From: JAYRWN01 sp041917975
GTDB taxonomy: Bacteria > Bacteroidota > Bacteroidia > Chitinophagales > Saprospiraceae
Assembly: GCA_041917975.1 (NCBI GenBank)
Contig: JAYRWN010000469.1
Location: 1 to 9,499 of the forward strand
Direction: 5' to 3'
Length of the DNA stretch: 9,499 bases
The position numbers and the translations under genes are program-made. Positions 1 through 7,061 of the stretch are shown in pieces. Under the pieces are notes generated by a model. It was not told where the DNA came from, searched no databases, and worked only from the letters and a program-made list of their open reading frames with translations. Position 1 is the first letter of the stretch; every line of letters begins with the position of its first letter.

Positions 1-1
1 C

Positions 2-2494
2 CATGAAACCACCTTCATCTATGCCGAGCTTTCCTTTTATAACAAATTATATGATCAGGAGAATTGGGAAGCAGACATTGTTTTGCGTTGCTACAACATC
101 AACAAGACCAAAAAAGAAATCTGTAAGTTGCAATTTGTTAGAAATATCAACAAATTCGACCAGGTGGGGTATATCCGAGAGGGCTGGGGAAATAAAAAGG
201 ACGGTGCCTTTTGGAAAAAAGGTACCTATTATTGGGAAGCGTGGATTAATAACGAAAAAGTCGGGAATAAGTATTTTTATATAGAGGATGCCGGCTCTCC
301 CTTTGATGATGCAGAAGAAAACCCATATTTGAAACTACAAAGTGTAAAGTTATACGAAGGCCCTTATGATGACGTCAACGAAGATGACCGAAAATATTTT
401 AAATTATTCAATGGAGAGGAAACGCGTTACATTTACACAGAGGCCATTTTTAAAAATCAATTGATCAATACACCCTGGCAGTGTGAACTGGCCTTTAAGT
501 TTTTTAATGAGGCACGTGAGTTGAAAGGACAGGTCACCCGATTGCAGACCATCCGCCAGGATGAAGAAACCATCAAAGTAATTGCTGGATGGGGGTCAAA
601 CATGAAAAATACCTGGAAGATCGGCAATTATAATATTGACATTATTTTCATGGGTTTTCAGATCGCCACCATTCCATTTATTGTCGATTTTGAATTTGAA
701 GAAGGTTACCCGCCGGTTTATTTACCTTATTCCGGGATTCCTCTCGAGCTAGACGAGAACCAGGAAACCACCCTCACCTTTGATGATGTCATAGCCAAGT
801 TAAATGGCCTCATTGGCTTAAAGGAAATAAAGAAACAGATTAAAGAGCATGCTCAGTACATTCAGTTCATCAAATTACGCAAAGAACGGGGTTTCGAGGA
901 AAATGAGCGCATTCCACTCCATTCGGTGTTCATCGGCAAACCAGGGACAGGTAAAACTACTGTTGCTAACATGATGGGGATGTTGTACCATAAAATGGGG
1001 GTGCTGACCAAAGGACACGTTCATATTGTGGATCGGGTGGACCTGGTCGGTGAGTACATCGGTCAGACTGCCCCTAAAGTAAGAGAAGCCATTGAAAAAG
1101 CCCGGGGAGGAGTTTTGTTTGTAGATGAAGCCTATTCCCTGGCCCGCGTTAATGATGACAGTAAAGATTTCGGGCGGGAGGTAATAGAACTTTTGATGAA
1201 AGAAATGTCAGACGGTCCGGGTGATCTGGCAATAGTGGTTGCGGGCTATCCGAAAGAAATGAACTATTTTTTAAATTCTAATCCCGGCTTAAAATCACGC
1301 TTTAAGAATTATCTCGATTTCCCAGATTATCTGCCCCAAGAATTATCAGAAATCGGAGCATATGCTGCTAAAGAAAAAGAAATCAATCTTAGTCCAGAAG
1401 CTAAAACCAAACTGGACCAAATCATCACCGAGGCCTACCGAAATCGAGACGCTACTTTTGGTAATGCGCGCTATGTAAATGACCTTATCGATAAAGCTAA
1501 AATAAATCTAGCCTTGCGGATCATGTCTTTGCCACAACCTCATAGTCTGGAAAAGGATATTTTGGCCACAGTGACCGGTGAAGACGTGGAGCGCATAAAA
1601 CTGGACAAACCAACGCAAAAACCTTTAATTCCCATCGATGAAATAGGCCTAAAAAAGGCATTGCAAGAGCTTGATATGCTTATCGGGATAGGCAAAGTAA
1701 AGAGTGAAATTCATGAGCTGGTAAGTATTGTCCGGTATTATCACCTGACCGGAAAGGATGTTTTGCATAATTTTTTCCTGCACACCGTCTTCATTGGAAA
1801 TCCCGGGACCGGAAAAACTACGGTAGCTCGTATCCTGGCAGCGATTTATAAAGCTTTAGGCATTTTGGAAAGAGGTCATATGGTGGAAACAGATCGCCAT
1901 GGATTAGTGGCTGGTTTTGTCGGTCAGACGGCGCTCAAAACAGCCGAAAAAGTGGAAGAAGCCTTGGGGGGAGTATTGTTTATCGATGAAGCTTATGCCC
2001 TAACCACCAGTACCATCGGAGCAGATTACGGCCAGGAAGCCATTCAAACCTTATTAAAACGGATGGAAGACAAGAGAGGTGAGTTTTTTGTTTTTGCTGC
2101 GGGGTATCCGGACAATATGGAGACCTTTATGAAAGCAAACCCGGGATTAAGTTCCCGTTTTGACCGAATCCTGCGTTTTGAAGATTATCAACCCGAAGAG
2201 TTGATTACTATTGGGGTAAAAATGTTGGAAGAGAGAGGATTCTCTTTATCCCCAGAAGGTCTTGACCGCTTTAATCAAATCGTCAAACAATTGTATTTGC
2301 GACGTGACAAATATTTCGGCAATGCCAGAACTATCCGGTCGGTGATCCTAAATACCATCAAGAATTATAACTTACGGCTTACGCAAGGCATTGATCCCAT
2401 AGATAATAAAATCTTGCTACCGGCGGATTTTAATAACTTTGAAACGGCGTTGGCTCAGATAACTTTCGAACGCAAAGGCATTGGGTTTAATTAG
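2..2494 (+). CDS. Tandem AAA+ ATPase (CbbX/SpoVK type) with duplicated N-terminal domain, 5' partial
   Basis: Large, probably cytoplasmic ATPase; substrate unknown. The frame is open to the left edge and the residues before the first possible start (TTG at 83) are clearly protein-like, so the gene begins outside the window; numbering here counts from nt 2. Two similar predicted beta-rich domains (about residues 1-98 and 138-235) each carry an aromatic IY-x-E segment, a conserved Trp and a GWG motif (61-63 and 196-198) followed by W-x-x-G-x-Y. AAA+ module 1 has Walker A GKPGTGKTT (312-320), Walker B ending DE (375-376), and NPGLKSRF with a candidate arginine finger (R433). Module 2 has GNPGTGKTT (599-607), DE (662-663) and NPGLSSRF (R719). 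Both have a later FGNAR sensor-2-like motif. All catalytic motifs are intact in both modules, suggesting two active ATP sites. The CbbX/SpoVK family remodels protein complexes; the role here is not known. It converges on the next gene with no visible terminator. Confidence 0.93.
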   Translation, partial: HETTFIYAELSFYNKLYDQENWEADIVLRCYNINKTKKEICKLQFVRNINKFDQVGYIREGWGNKKDGAFWKKGTYYWEAWINNEKVGNKYFYIEDAGSPFDDAEENPYLKLQSVKLYEGPYDDVNEDDRKYFKLFNGEETRYIYTEAIFKNQLINTPWQCELAFKFFNEARELKGQVTRLQTIRQDEETIKVIAGWGSNMKNTWKIGNYNIDIIFMGFQIATIPFIVDFEFEEGYPPVYLPYSGIPLELDENQETTLTFDDVIAKLNGLIGLKEIKKQIKEHAQYIQFIKLRKERGFEENERIPLHSVFIGKPGTGKTTVANMMGMLYHKMGVLTKGHVHIVDRVDLVGEYIGQTAPKVREAIEKARGGVLFVDEAYSLARVNDDSKDFGREVIELLMKEMSDGPGDLAIVVAGYPKEMNYFLNSNPGLKSRFKNYLDFPDYLPQELSEIGAYAAKEKEINLSPEAKTKLDQIITEAYRNRDATFGNARYVNDLIDKAKINLALRIMSLPQPHSLEKDILATVTGEDVERIKLDKPTQKPLIPIDEIGLKKALQELDMLIGIGKVKSEIHELVSIVRYYHLTGKDVLHNFFLHTVFIGNPGTGKTTVARILAAIYKALGILERGHMVETDRHGLVAGFVGQTALKTAEKVEEALGGVLFIDEAYALTTSTIGADYGQEAIQTLLKRMEDKRGEFFVFAAGYPDNMETFMKANPGLSSRFDRILRFEDYQPEELITIGVKMLEERGFSLSPEGLDRFNQIVKQLYLRRDKYFGNARTIRSVILNTIKNYNLRLTQGIDPIDNKILLPADFNNFETALAQITFERKGIGFN

Positions 2495-2510
2495 GCCACT
2501 GGTGTCAATT

Positions 2511-3338
2511 TTAGTAGGTGGGTAATCCTGGCCAGGTTATATGTACGGAAGTAGTCGATAGCATGTTTCTTAATTTGCATAACCCAATTTTGCCCCCGTC
2601 AATACTCCCGATAACATTGGGGTCATGCCTCAAGGTGGTCCAAAAATGGAACATATCTGCCGACCAGCGAATATCGTCGACACAAACTATTGCTCCGGGG
2701 GCCAAATAAGGCTTGATTGTGTGCCAATAGCGCTGCATAGCGGTTCCGTCATGATGACCATCTAAGAAAATAAAATCCACCGGAGGAAGTAGTTGTAAGG
2801 CCTGTTCCAGCGTATTATAAAATGAACCGACCAATAGATTGATGTTACTAATCTTCAAATCCTCCCAATGAGATTTAGCCCAATCAGCCAGTTTCGGATC
2901 ACCTTCTAAAGTTAACACCTGAGCGTGAGGGTTAGCCTGAGCTAAATAAGCCGTCCCAAGTCCTAAACAAGTTCCCATTTCGACCATGACCCGACTATGG
3001 TTAATGTGGGCCAGAGATGATAAAAACAGCATTTGTGGCCGGGGGCTTAAACTAAGCTTGGCCAGATTACTAATGCGCTGATTATAATTCAGGTGCCCCC
3101 GGGCCCCAAAATCAGTGCGTTGGATGACCGTTTGATCACTGATAAGTCTTTGACGGAGTCGTTCAATATCACCCATCTCAAGCCCACAATAAACAGAAGA
3201 ATTATACGCTTCCCAACATTGATCAAAAAATGAGTTTAAGCCCGGTGAATACTTGCGGCCGGAAAGATAAAAAGCTAGCCAGGTTTGCATTAACCATAAC
3301 CAGCGACGAAGTGTTAAAAAAATACTATTTGTAGACAA
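2511..3338 (-). CDS. Class I SAM-dependent methyltransferase
   Basis: Probable cytoplasmic methyltransferase with a Rossmann fold, resembling the O-methyltransferase/YrrM-like proteins common in Bacteroidota; the acceptor is unknown. Visible motifs: glycine-rich SAM loop VEMGTCLGLGTAYLA (119-133), acidic residue after strand 2 in TLEGDP (E145), DFIFLDGHHDG (188-198) and VDDIRW (220-225), the acidic positions expected near the active site or a metal. A family-typical segment before the fold, ITDFG-like, appears as RTDFGARG (74-81). The ORF opens with TTG at 3338, 15 bp after an in-frame stop; an ATG at residue 17 (3288-3290) gives a protein starting MQTWLAFY and is an equally good start. The family's usual HSPF near the N-terminus reads KYSPGLNSFF here, so that region has diverged. 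It is divergent from the barrel gene with 49 bp between the ORFs, and convergent with the ATPase. Confidence 0.88.
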   Translation of the reverse strand: MSTNSIFLTLRRWLWLMQTWLAFYLSGRKYSPGLNSFFDQCWEAYNSSVYCGLEMGDIERLRQRLISDQTVIQRTDFGARGHLNYNQRISNLAKLSLSPRPQMLFLSSLAHINHSRVMVEMGTCLGLGTAYLAQANPHAQVLTLEGDPKLADWAKSHWEDLKISNINLLVGSFYNTLEQALQLLPPVDFIFLDGHHDGTAMQRYWHTIKPYLAPGAIVCVDDIRWSADMFHFWTTLRHDPNVIGSIDGGKIGLCKLRNMLSTTSVHITWPGLPTY

Positions 3339-3387
3339 TATCCGTACTAATCAAAGGTTTATTTCGTCTCAATTAAAATTCTCAAAT

Positions 3388-3897
3388 ATGCGCAGATCTT
3401 GGTTGATTTTTGGAGTTTATTTCTTTTTGGTGAGTTTAGCTTCAGCACAATCTTATTTTACAGCCGGTGGTATTCGTTTAGGTTCTGAAAACGGGTTAAC
3501 GATTAAGCAACGAATCTTAAAAAAGACCACGTTGGAATTTTCTGCTCTCAGTGGCTTTAAGACAGACCAATTGGACTTAGGTTTGGATATTACCAGACAT
3601 TATTCTGTGATCTCCCGGCATTTTAATTTGTACTTCGGTGGCGGGATACATAACCATGTATTCAGTACTGCTGGAGCTGAAGAAAATCCCCGGGAAGCCT
3701 GGCATACTGGGGTAGCTTTGGTAGGCGGCGTAGAAGTAAGCTTAGGAAGAATAAATGTGGCTTGGGACTATAAACCGAGCTTTTACCCAGGCGATGTTCC
3801 CCGACATTTTATTCCTTCGAGCGGCCTAAGTCTAAGATATATTTTTGTAACCAACAAGGATCTCCGGAAGATGCAGAGGAAAAATAAACGGCATTGA
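3388..3897 (+). CDS. Small predicted outer-membrane beta-barrel protein
   Basis: No named family recognised. The 169-residue product starts with a clear Sec signal peptide (MRRSW, hydrophobic stretch, then LASAQ with likely cleavage near residue 20-21). The mature part is made of short alternating-polarity segments with aromatic or glycine turns (for example HFNLYFGGGIHNHVF, GVALVGGVEVSLG, INVAWDYKPSFY, SGLSLRYIFV), as expected for a small outer-membrane barrel of roughly eight strands. After the last strand comes a strongly basic tail (residues about 156-169, rich in Lys and Arg), which would point to the periplasm if the barrel model is right. The ATG at 3388 is the natural start because it opens the signal peptide. 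It lies 86 bp before the FG-GAP gene on the same strand, so cotranscription is possible. Barrel prediction is inference from pattern only. Confidence 0.75.
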   Translation: MRRSWLIFGVYFFLVSLASAQSYFTAGGIRLGSENGLTIKQRILKKTTLEFSALSGFKTDQLDLGLDITRHYSVISRHFNLYFGGGIHNHVFSTAGAEENPREAWHTGVALVGGVEVSLGRINVAWDYKPSFYPGDVPRHFIPSSGLSLRYIFVTNKDLRKMQRKNKRH

Positions 3898-3964
3898 ATC
3901 AGAACTCTTTTTATTAAATTTTAAGGAGATAAATTAAGTTTATTCATTCAGAGTGAAATATATT

Positions 3965-3988
3965 CGCATGAGAATTTTTTATCATGCG
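3965..3988 (+). promoter_or_regulatory. Inverted repeat enclosing the start codon of the FG-GAP gene
   Basis: CGCATGA (3965-3971) and TCATGCG (3982-3988) are perfect 7-base complements separated by a 10-base T-rich loop. The 3' arm contains the ATG at 3984-3986. In mRNA the stem would occlude the start codon, so it could limit initiation or act as a temperature- or ligand-sensitive switch. The structure is seen directly; any regulatory role is inference, and a chance hairpin is possible. Confidence 0.4.
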
Positions 3989-6803
3989 TTATTGGATCAC
4001 GTTTATCATCACCATTGGATTTTATATTTTTAATTCCTACGGCCAGGACTTGTATCTGCAGGCGACACATCGCTTAGGTAAAGAGATTCGCAGCGGCTTG
4101 GTCATGGCTATGGCGGATATGAATGGTGATCGTCTTACGGACCTGATCAGATTAGAAAATGGACTAAAAGTGATCATCGACTATCAGGTTTCAGACGACA
4201 CTATATTTTACGAACAAGTTCTGGATGACCTTTTGGTGCGCAGCGCCTGGAGTTTAACCATCGGCGATGTGGACCGCAATGGTTACAATGATATCTTGGC
4301 TGGTGGAAATCATGACGGCATCGTCTATTGGCAAATGGGGCCAAATGGCACTATTCTGAATAAAAATGAATTGGAAGGTGGATTTGACATCTACGTACAA
4401 GCTGCCAACCTAACCGATATTAATAATGATGGATGGCTGGATTATTTTGTTTGCAACGACGAAGGTTGGAACTTCATATATATTAACGATGGCACAGGCC
4501 AACTGGTGAAACAAGATTCTATTATTGATTTCACTACGGATCCACCATCGGATAATTCTGGAAATTATGGGAGCATCTGGACCGACTTCGACTTGGATGG
4601 GGATCAGGATCTGTATTTATCCAAATGCAAAGCCGGGGCCGCATCGGCTGAGGATCCAAGACGCATAAACAGAATGTTTGTCAATATGGGTCAAGGCCAC
4701 TATGTGGATCAGGCACCCTCACTTGGTATAGCCAGTGGAGCACAAAGTTGGATATCCGAGGTGGCAGACCTGGATAACGACGGCGATTTTGATTTGATCA
4801 TTTTCAATCATGACCGTATTGCGGAATTTTACCGCAATGATAATGGAATATATACCGATCTGTCCGACTCGGTGGCGGTGCGTATCCAGGGATTAATTAT
4901 TCAGGCTTTATGTCGCGACATAGATAATGATGGTTGGCAGGACATCGTCATCGGAGGGCAAGCACCATATCTGATAAAAAATTTAGGAGGGTTCAAATTT
5001 AAAGAAATGGGCTATTTGCCAACGGTGGAAAACATCACTTCTCTTTCTATCGGCGATTTGAATGGAGATGGTTATCAAGACATATATGCTTCCCATGCAA
5101 AAGATTTTGTGTCACCGGGGGGTACGCCGGATGAACTATTTTTTGCTGCTCGACAGAATAATCATTGGATAGATTTTCATTTAGAAGGTACTTCCTCCAA
5201 TCCGCAAGGGGCGGGAGCGCGATTGGAATTATACGGCGCCTGGGGCAAACAAATACGGGAACAACGGGTGGGAGAAGCCTATGGGATAACCAGTTCTACC
5301 TCCACAATGTTTGGCTTGGGAATCCATACTGCCATAGACTCTTTAGTCCTCCATTGGCCCTCTGGTCTGAGGGAAGTCTATCGTGATCTCAACGTGGATA
5401 AAAAATATACCGTCGTAGAGGAAAAATGTATCACAACCCCGCAAACACTGATGTATAGTGGGGACAAGATACTTTGTGAGAAAGAGTCAACCAGTTTATC
5501 ATTAAACTACCCTTGGACTAATCTCATCTGGAATACCGGAGACTCCAGTTCTAATATAACAATTCATGAAACGGGTTTATACTTTGCCAAAGGTGTTGAT
5601 GGCCAAGGATGCCCTCAGACTACAGAAAATATCTTTATTCAAGTGAATCCTGAAATAAAGGGAAATACTTTAATTGTTCCGGATACCATTGGTTGTGCCG
5701 GGAGTACGATTAGTTTAACACTGCCTGGAGGATCTCGCTATTTATGGAATACCGGGGACACATCCCGGACCTTAGTTATATCTCAATCAGGATTATATTA
5801 TGGCCTTAGTGAGAATAAATGCCAAACTTATGTGTCAGATACCATGACTATACGCATAAATGCCGCAGCCCTTCCGGATGTTACGCATGCCGAACTGCCT
5901 GGACCTGGTCGCGCAATCTTAACAGCCCAGGGCGACAGTATACATTGGTATACCGATGCTCAAGCAACAATTTTGATAGGTACCGGTAGTCCCTGGGAAA
6001 CACCTTTGGTGGAAAAGAATACCACATTTTATGCTGTAAACCTGATTCAGGAAAACAGAGCAGGATATAATTTTGGTGAACAGGAACCCAATACCTCTTT
6101 ACATACCAACAATCAGTTCAATGGCCGGATGTACTTCGCTGTGGAACAGGAAGTTTGGTTAGACAGTCTCACGGTGTTTACCGATAAACCCGGGCGCAGA
6201 ACTATTGAAATTTATTATGGAGACAGTCTTTATTTTCAAAAAATCTATCAACTGCAAGAAGAAAAAAATCAGCTCTATTTAGGCCTCTTGCTTATTCCTG
6301 GTACGCAGTATTTTATCAGTACAAACCGCCAAACCAACATCAGCACATTTGGTATTGCCAGTCCACAACTTTTCCGATCCGTTGGCCAACTCTCCTACCC
6401 TTACAATATTCCAGGTGTAATCAGTATGTTCCGGAATAATTTTAATCTGGAGGAATACTATTATTTTTATGATTGGAAACTGCGTTTGCCCTCCTTGGTG
6501 TGCGCTAGTCAACCGGTCGGTGCAAAAGTGCAAATCAAGTCAACCTCCGTTCAAGATATTAACCATTTGGACGACATACTTCTGTATCCAAACCCATTTT
6601 CGCAGACATTGTATTGGGATTCTGGCCAAAGGAATCTATCTCCGGAAGGGTTTAACTGGATAATCTTTAATAGTTATGGACAAAAGATACAAACGGGTCA
6701 AAACCTTGACCCTATCCAGACGCATCCATGGTCAGCAGGAGTTTATGTGATACATGTCACCAATAAACAAAGCTCCCGCTCCTTTCGGGTCATAAAAAAA
6801 TAA
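3984..6803 (+). CDS. Secreted FG-GAP/VCBS and ASPIC-UnbV (CRTAC1-like) protein with T9SS sorting domain
   Basis: Predicted extracellular or cell-surface protein of 939 residues, exported by Sec and then the type IX system. A signal peptide (about 1-20, ending NSYGQ) precedes a beta-propeller-like region with seven calcium-binding Asp motifs of the form D-x-D/N-x-D/N-G-x-x-D starting at residues 45, 95, 145, 201, 262, 312 and 358. Residues about 394-480 match the ASPIC/UnbV domain (NNHWIDFHLEG, GAGARLELYG, FGLG, HWPSG). Two Ig-like repeats follow (about 498-554 and 571-626), each with WNTGD and GLYF/GLYY, then another Ig-like module (WYTDA to TTFYAV, about 655-684) and a beta-rich domain of unknown type. 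The C-terminus (about 858-939) has YPNPF, WIIFNSYGQ, the SAGVYVI segment and a final basic RVIKK, a type A T9SS sorting signal. Such proteins are usually surface or adhesive; the ligand is unknown. The start is chosen by the signal peptide. Confidence 0.93.
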   Translation: MRYWITFIITIGFYIFNSYGQDLYLQATHRLGKEIRSGLVMAMADMNGDRLTDLIRLENGLKVIIDYQVSDDTIFYEQVLDDLLVRSAWSLTIGDVDRNGYNDILAGGNHDGIVYWQMGPNGTILNKNELEGGFDIYVQAANLTDINNDGWLDYFVCNDEGWNFIYINDGTGQLVKQDSIIDFTTDPPSDNSGNYGSIWTDFDLDGDQDLYLSKCKAGAASAEDPRRINRMFVNMGQGHYVDQAPSLGIASGAQSWISEVADLDNDGDFDLIIFNHDRIAEFYRNDNGIYTDLSDSVAVRIQGLIIQALCRDIDNDGWQDIVIGGQAPYLIKNLGGFKFKEMGYLPTVENITSLSIGDLNGDGYQDIYASHAKDFVSPGGTPDELFFAARQNNHWIDFHLEGTSSNPQGAGARLELYGAWGKQIREQRVGEAYGITSSTSTMFGLGIHTAIDSLVLHWPSGLREVYRDLNVDKKYTVVEEKCITTPQTLMYSGDKILCEKESTSLSLNYPWTNLIWNTGDSSSNITIHETGLYFAKGVDGQGCPQTTENIFIQVNPEIKGNTLIVPDTIGCAGSTISLTLPGGSRYLWNTGDTSRTLVISQSGLYYGLSENKCQTYVSDTMTIRINAAALPDVTHAELPGPGRAILTAQGDSIHWYTDAQATILIGTGSPWETPLVEKNTTFYAVNLIQENRAGYNFGEQEPNTSLHTNNQFNGRMYFAVEQEVWLDSLTVFTDKPGRRTIEIYYGDSLYFQKIYQLQEEKNQLYLGLLLIPGTQYFISTNRQTNISTFGIASPQLFRSVGQLSYPYNIPGVISMFRNNFNLEEYYYFYDWKLRLPSLVCASQPVGAKVQIKSTSVQDINHLDDILLYPNPFSQTLYWDSGQRNLSPEGFNWIIFNSYGQKIQTGQNLDPIQTHPWSAGVYVIHVTNKQSSRSFRVIKK

Positions 6804-6816
6804 GGCAGATTTGACC

Positions 6817-6847
6817 TTGTACTTAAAGTACTCTTTTTATATCTTTG
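6817..6847 (+). promoter_or_regulatory. Bacteroidota-type promoter of the tRNA-His gene
   Basis: TATCTTTG (6840-6847) is an exact match to the Bacteroidota -7 consensus TAnnTTTG, and TTG (6817-6819) lies 20 bp upstream, the usual place for the -33 element. Transcription would start near 6852-6855, giving a leader of about 12-15 nt before the tRNA. It is the only exact -7 box I found in the intergenic gaps. Confidence 0.7.
6819..6831. repeat. Perfect palindrome in the promoter spacer
   Basis: GTACTT (6819-6824) and AAGTAC (6826-6831) are perfect inverted arms around one A, starting 16 bp after the FG-GAP stop codon and followed by TCTTTTT. It may be a weak terminator for the upstream gene, an operator-like site in the tRNA promoter, or chance. 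The near-absent loop makes a strong RNA hairpin unlikely. Confidence 0.4.
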
Positions 6848-6866
6848 TATCCGTTTTTTGAAAATG

Positions 6867-6940
6867 GTGGACGTAGCTCAGTTGGTTAGAGCATCGGATT
6901 GTGGTTCCGAAGGTCGTGGGTTCGAGCCCCATCTTCCACC
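6867..6940 (+). tRNA. tRNA-His (anticodon GTG)
   Basis: A full cloverleaf can be drawn. The acceptor is GTGGACG paired with CTTCCAC; the D arm is GCTC/GAGC. The anticodon stem TCGGA/TCCGA carries loop TTGTGGT with GTG at 6901-6903, the variable loop is AGGTC, and the T arm is GTGGG/CCCAT with loop TTCGAGC. The base before position 1 is G (6866) and the discriminator base is C (6940), giving the G-1:C73 pair that identifies histidine tRNAs. CCA is not encoded. One acceptor pair (6:67) is a C-T mismatch, the only defect. It has its own promoter and terminator and so appears to be a single-gene transcription unit. Confidence 0.97.
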
Positions 6941-6947
6941 CTCTTTT

Positions 6948-6977
6948 AAGAGCCTCTCCTTTGTGAGGGGCTTTTTT
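6948..6977 (+). terminator. Rho-independent terminator after tRNA-His
   Basis: AGCCTCTC (6951-6958) pairs with GAGGGGCT (6965-6972), eight pairs with one G-U wobble and a six-base loop. A run of six T follows (6972-6977), and AAG before the stem can extend it into the T run. It begins 7 nt after the tRNA 3' end. Confidence 0.85.
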
Positions 6978-7003
6978 ATTCTAAAACGATCCGACCCTAA
7001 ATA

Positions 7004-7035
7004 AAAATGGGCCATTCAATTGAACAGCCCATTTT
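7004..7035 (-). terminator. Terminator hairpin downstream of the DUF2911 gene, possibly bidirectional
   Basis: AAAATGGGC (7004-7012) and GCCCATTTT (7027-7035) are perfect nine-base complements. The 14-base loop contains a second palindrome, TTCAATTGAA. Read on the minus strand, the hairpin lies 27 nt past the DUF2911 stop and ends in a T-rich run (TTTTTATTT), as a rho-independent terminator should. On the plus strand the 3' arm also ends in TTTT, so it could stop read-through from the tRNA side as well. Confidence 0.75.
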
Positions 7036-7061
7036 ATGATTACACGCAATTTTTATCAGAC

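Noticed and set aside
2495..2537. Search for a terminator between the convergent ATPase and methyltransferase genes; palindrome CCTGGCCAGG at 2527-2536
   Set aside because: The palindrome lies inside the methyltransferase coding end and has no T run, so it is not a supported terminator.
2511..2590. Possible frameshift near the methyltransferase C-terminus, since another frame reads IKKHAIDYF
   Set aside because: Resemblance to the family's usual end is too weak, and the annotated frame runs to a normal stop.
3923..3928. AAGGAG, a strong Shine-Dalgarno-like sequence
   Set aside because: No start codon of a real gene lies 5-12 bases downstream; the nearest gene start is 55 bp away, and Bacteroidota rarely rely on such sites.
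3968..4033. Short ORF starting at an ATG in the 5' hairpin arm, overlapping the FG-GAP gene in another frame, with a His cluster
   Set aside because: Only 21 codons, no ribosome site, and its sequence is explained by the overlapping signal-peptide coding region.
6279..6533. 84-codon minus-strand ORF inside the FG-GAP gene
   Set aside because: Shadow of the plus-strand coding sequence; no protein-like features or start signals.
6867..6940. tRNA gene as an integration site for a mobile element
   Set aside because: No integrase, no repeat of the tRNA 3' end elsewhere in the window, and both flanks hold ordinary chromosomal genes.
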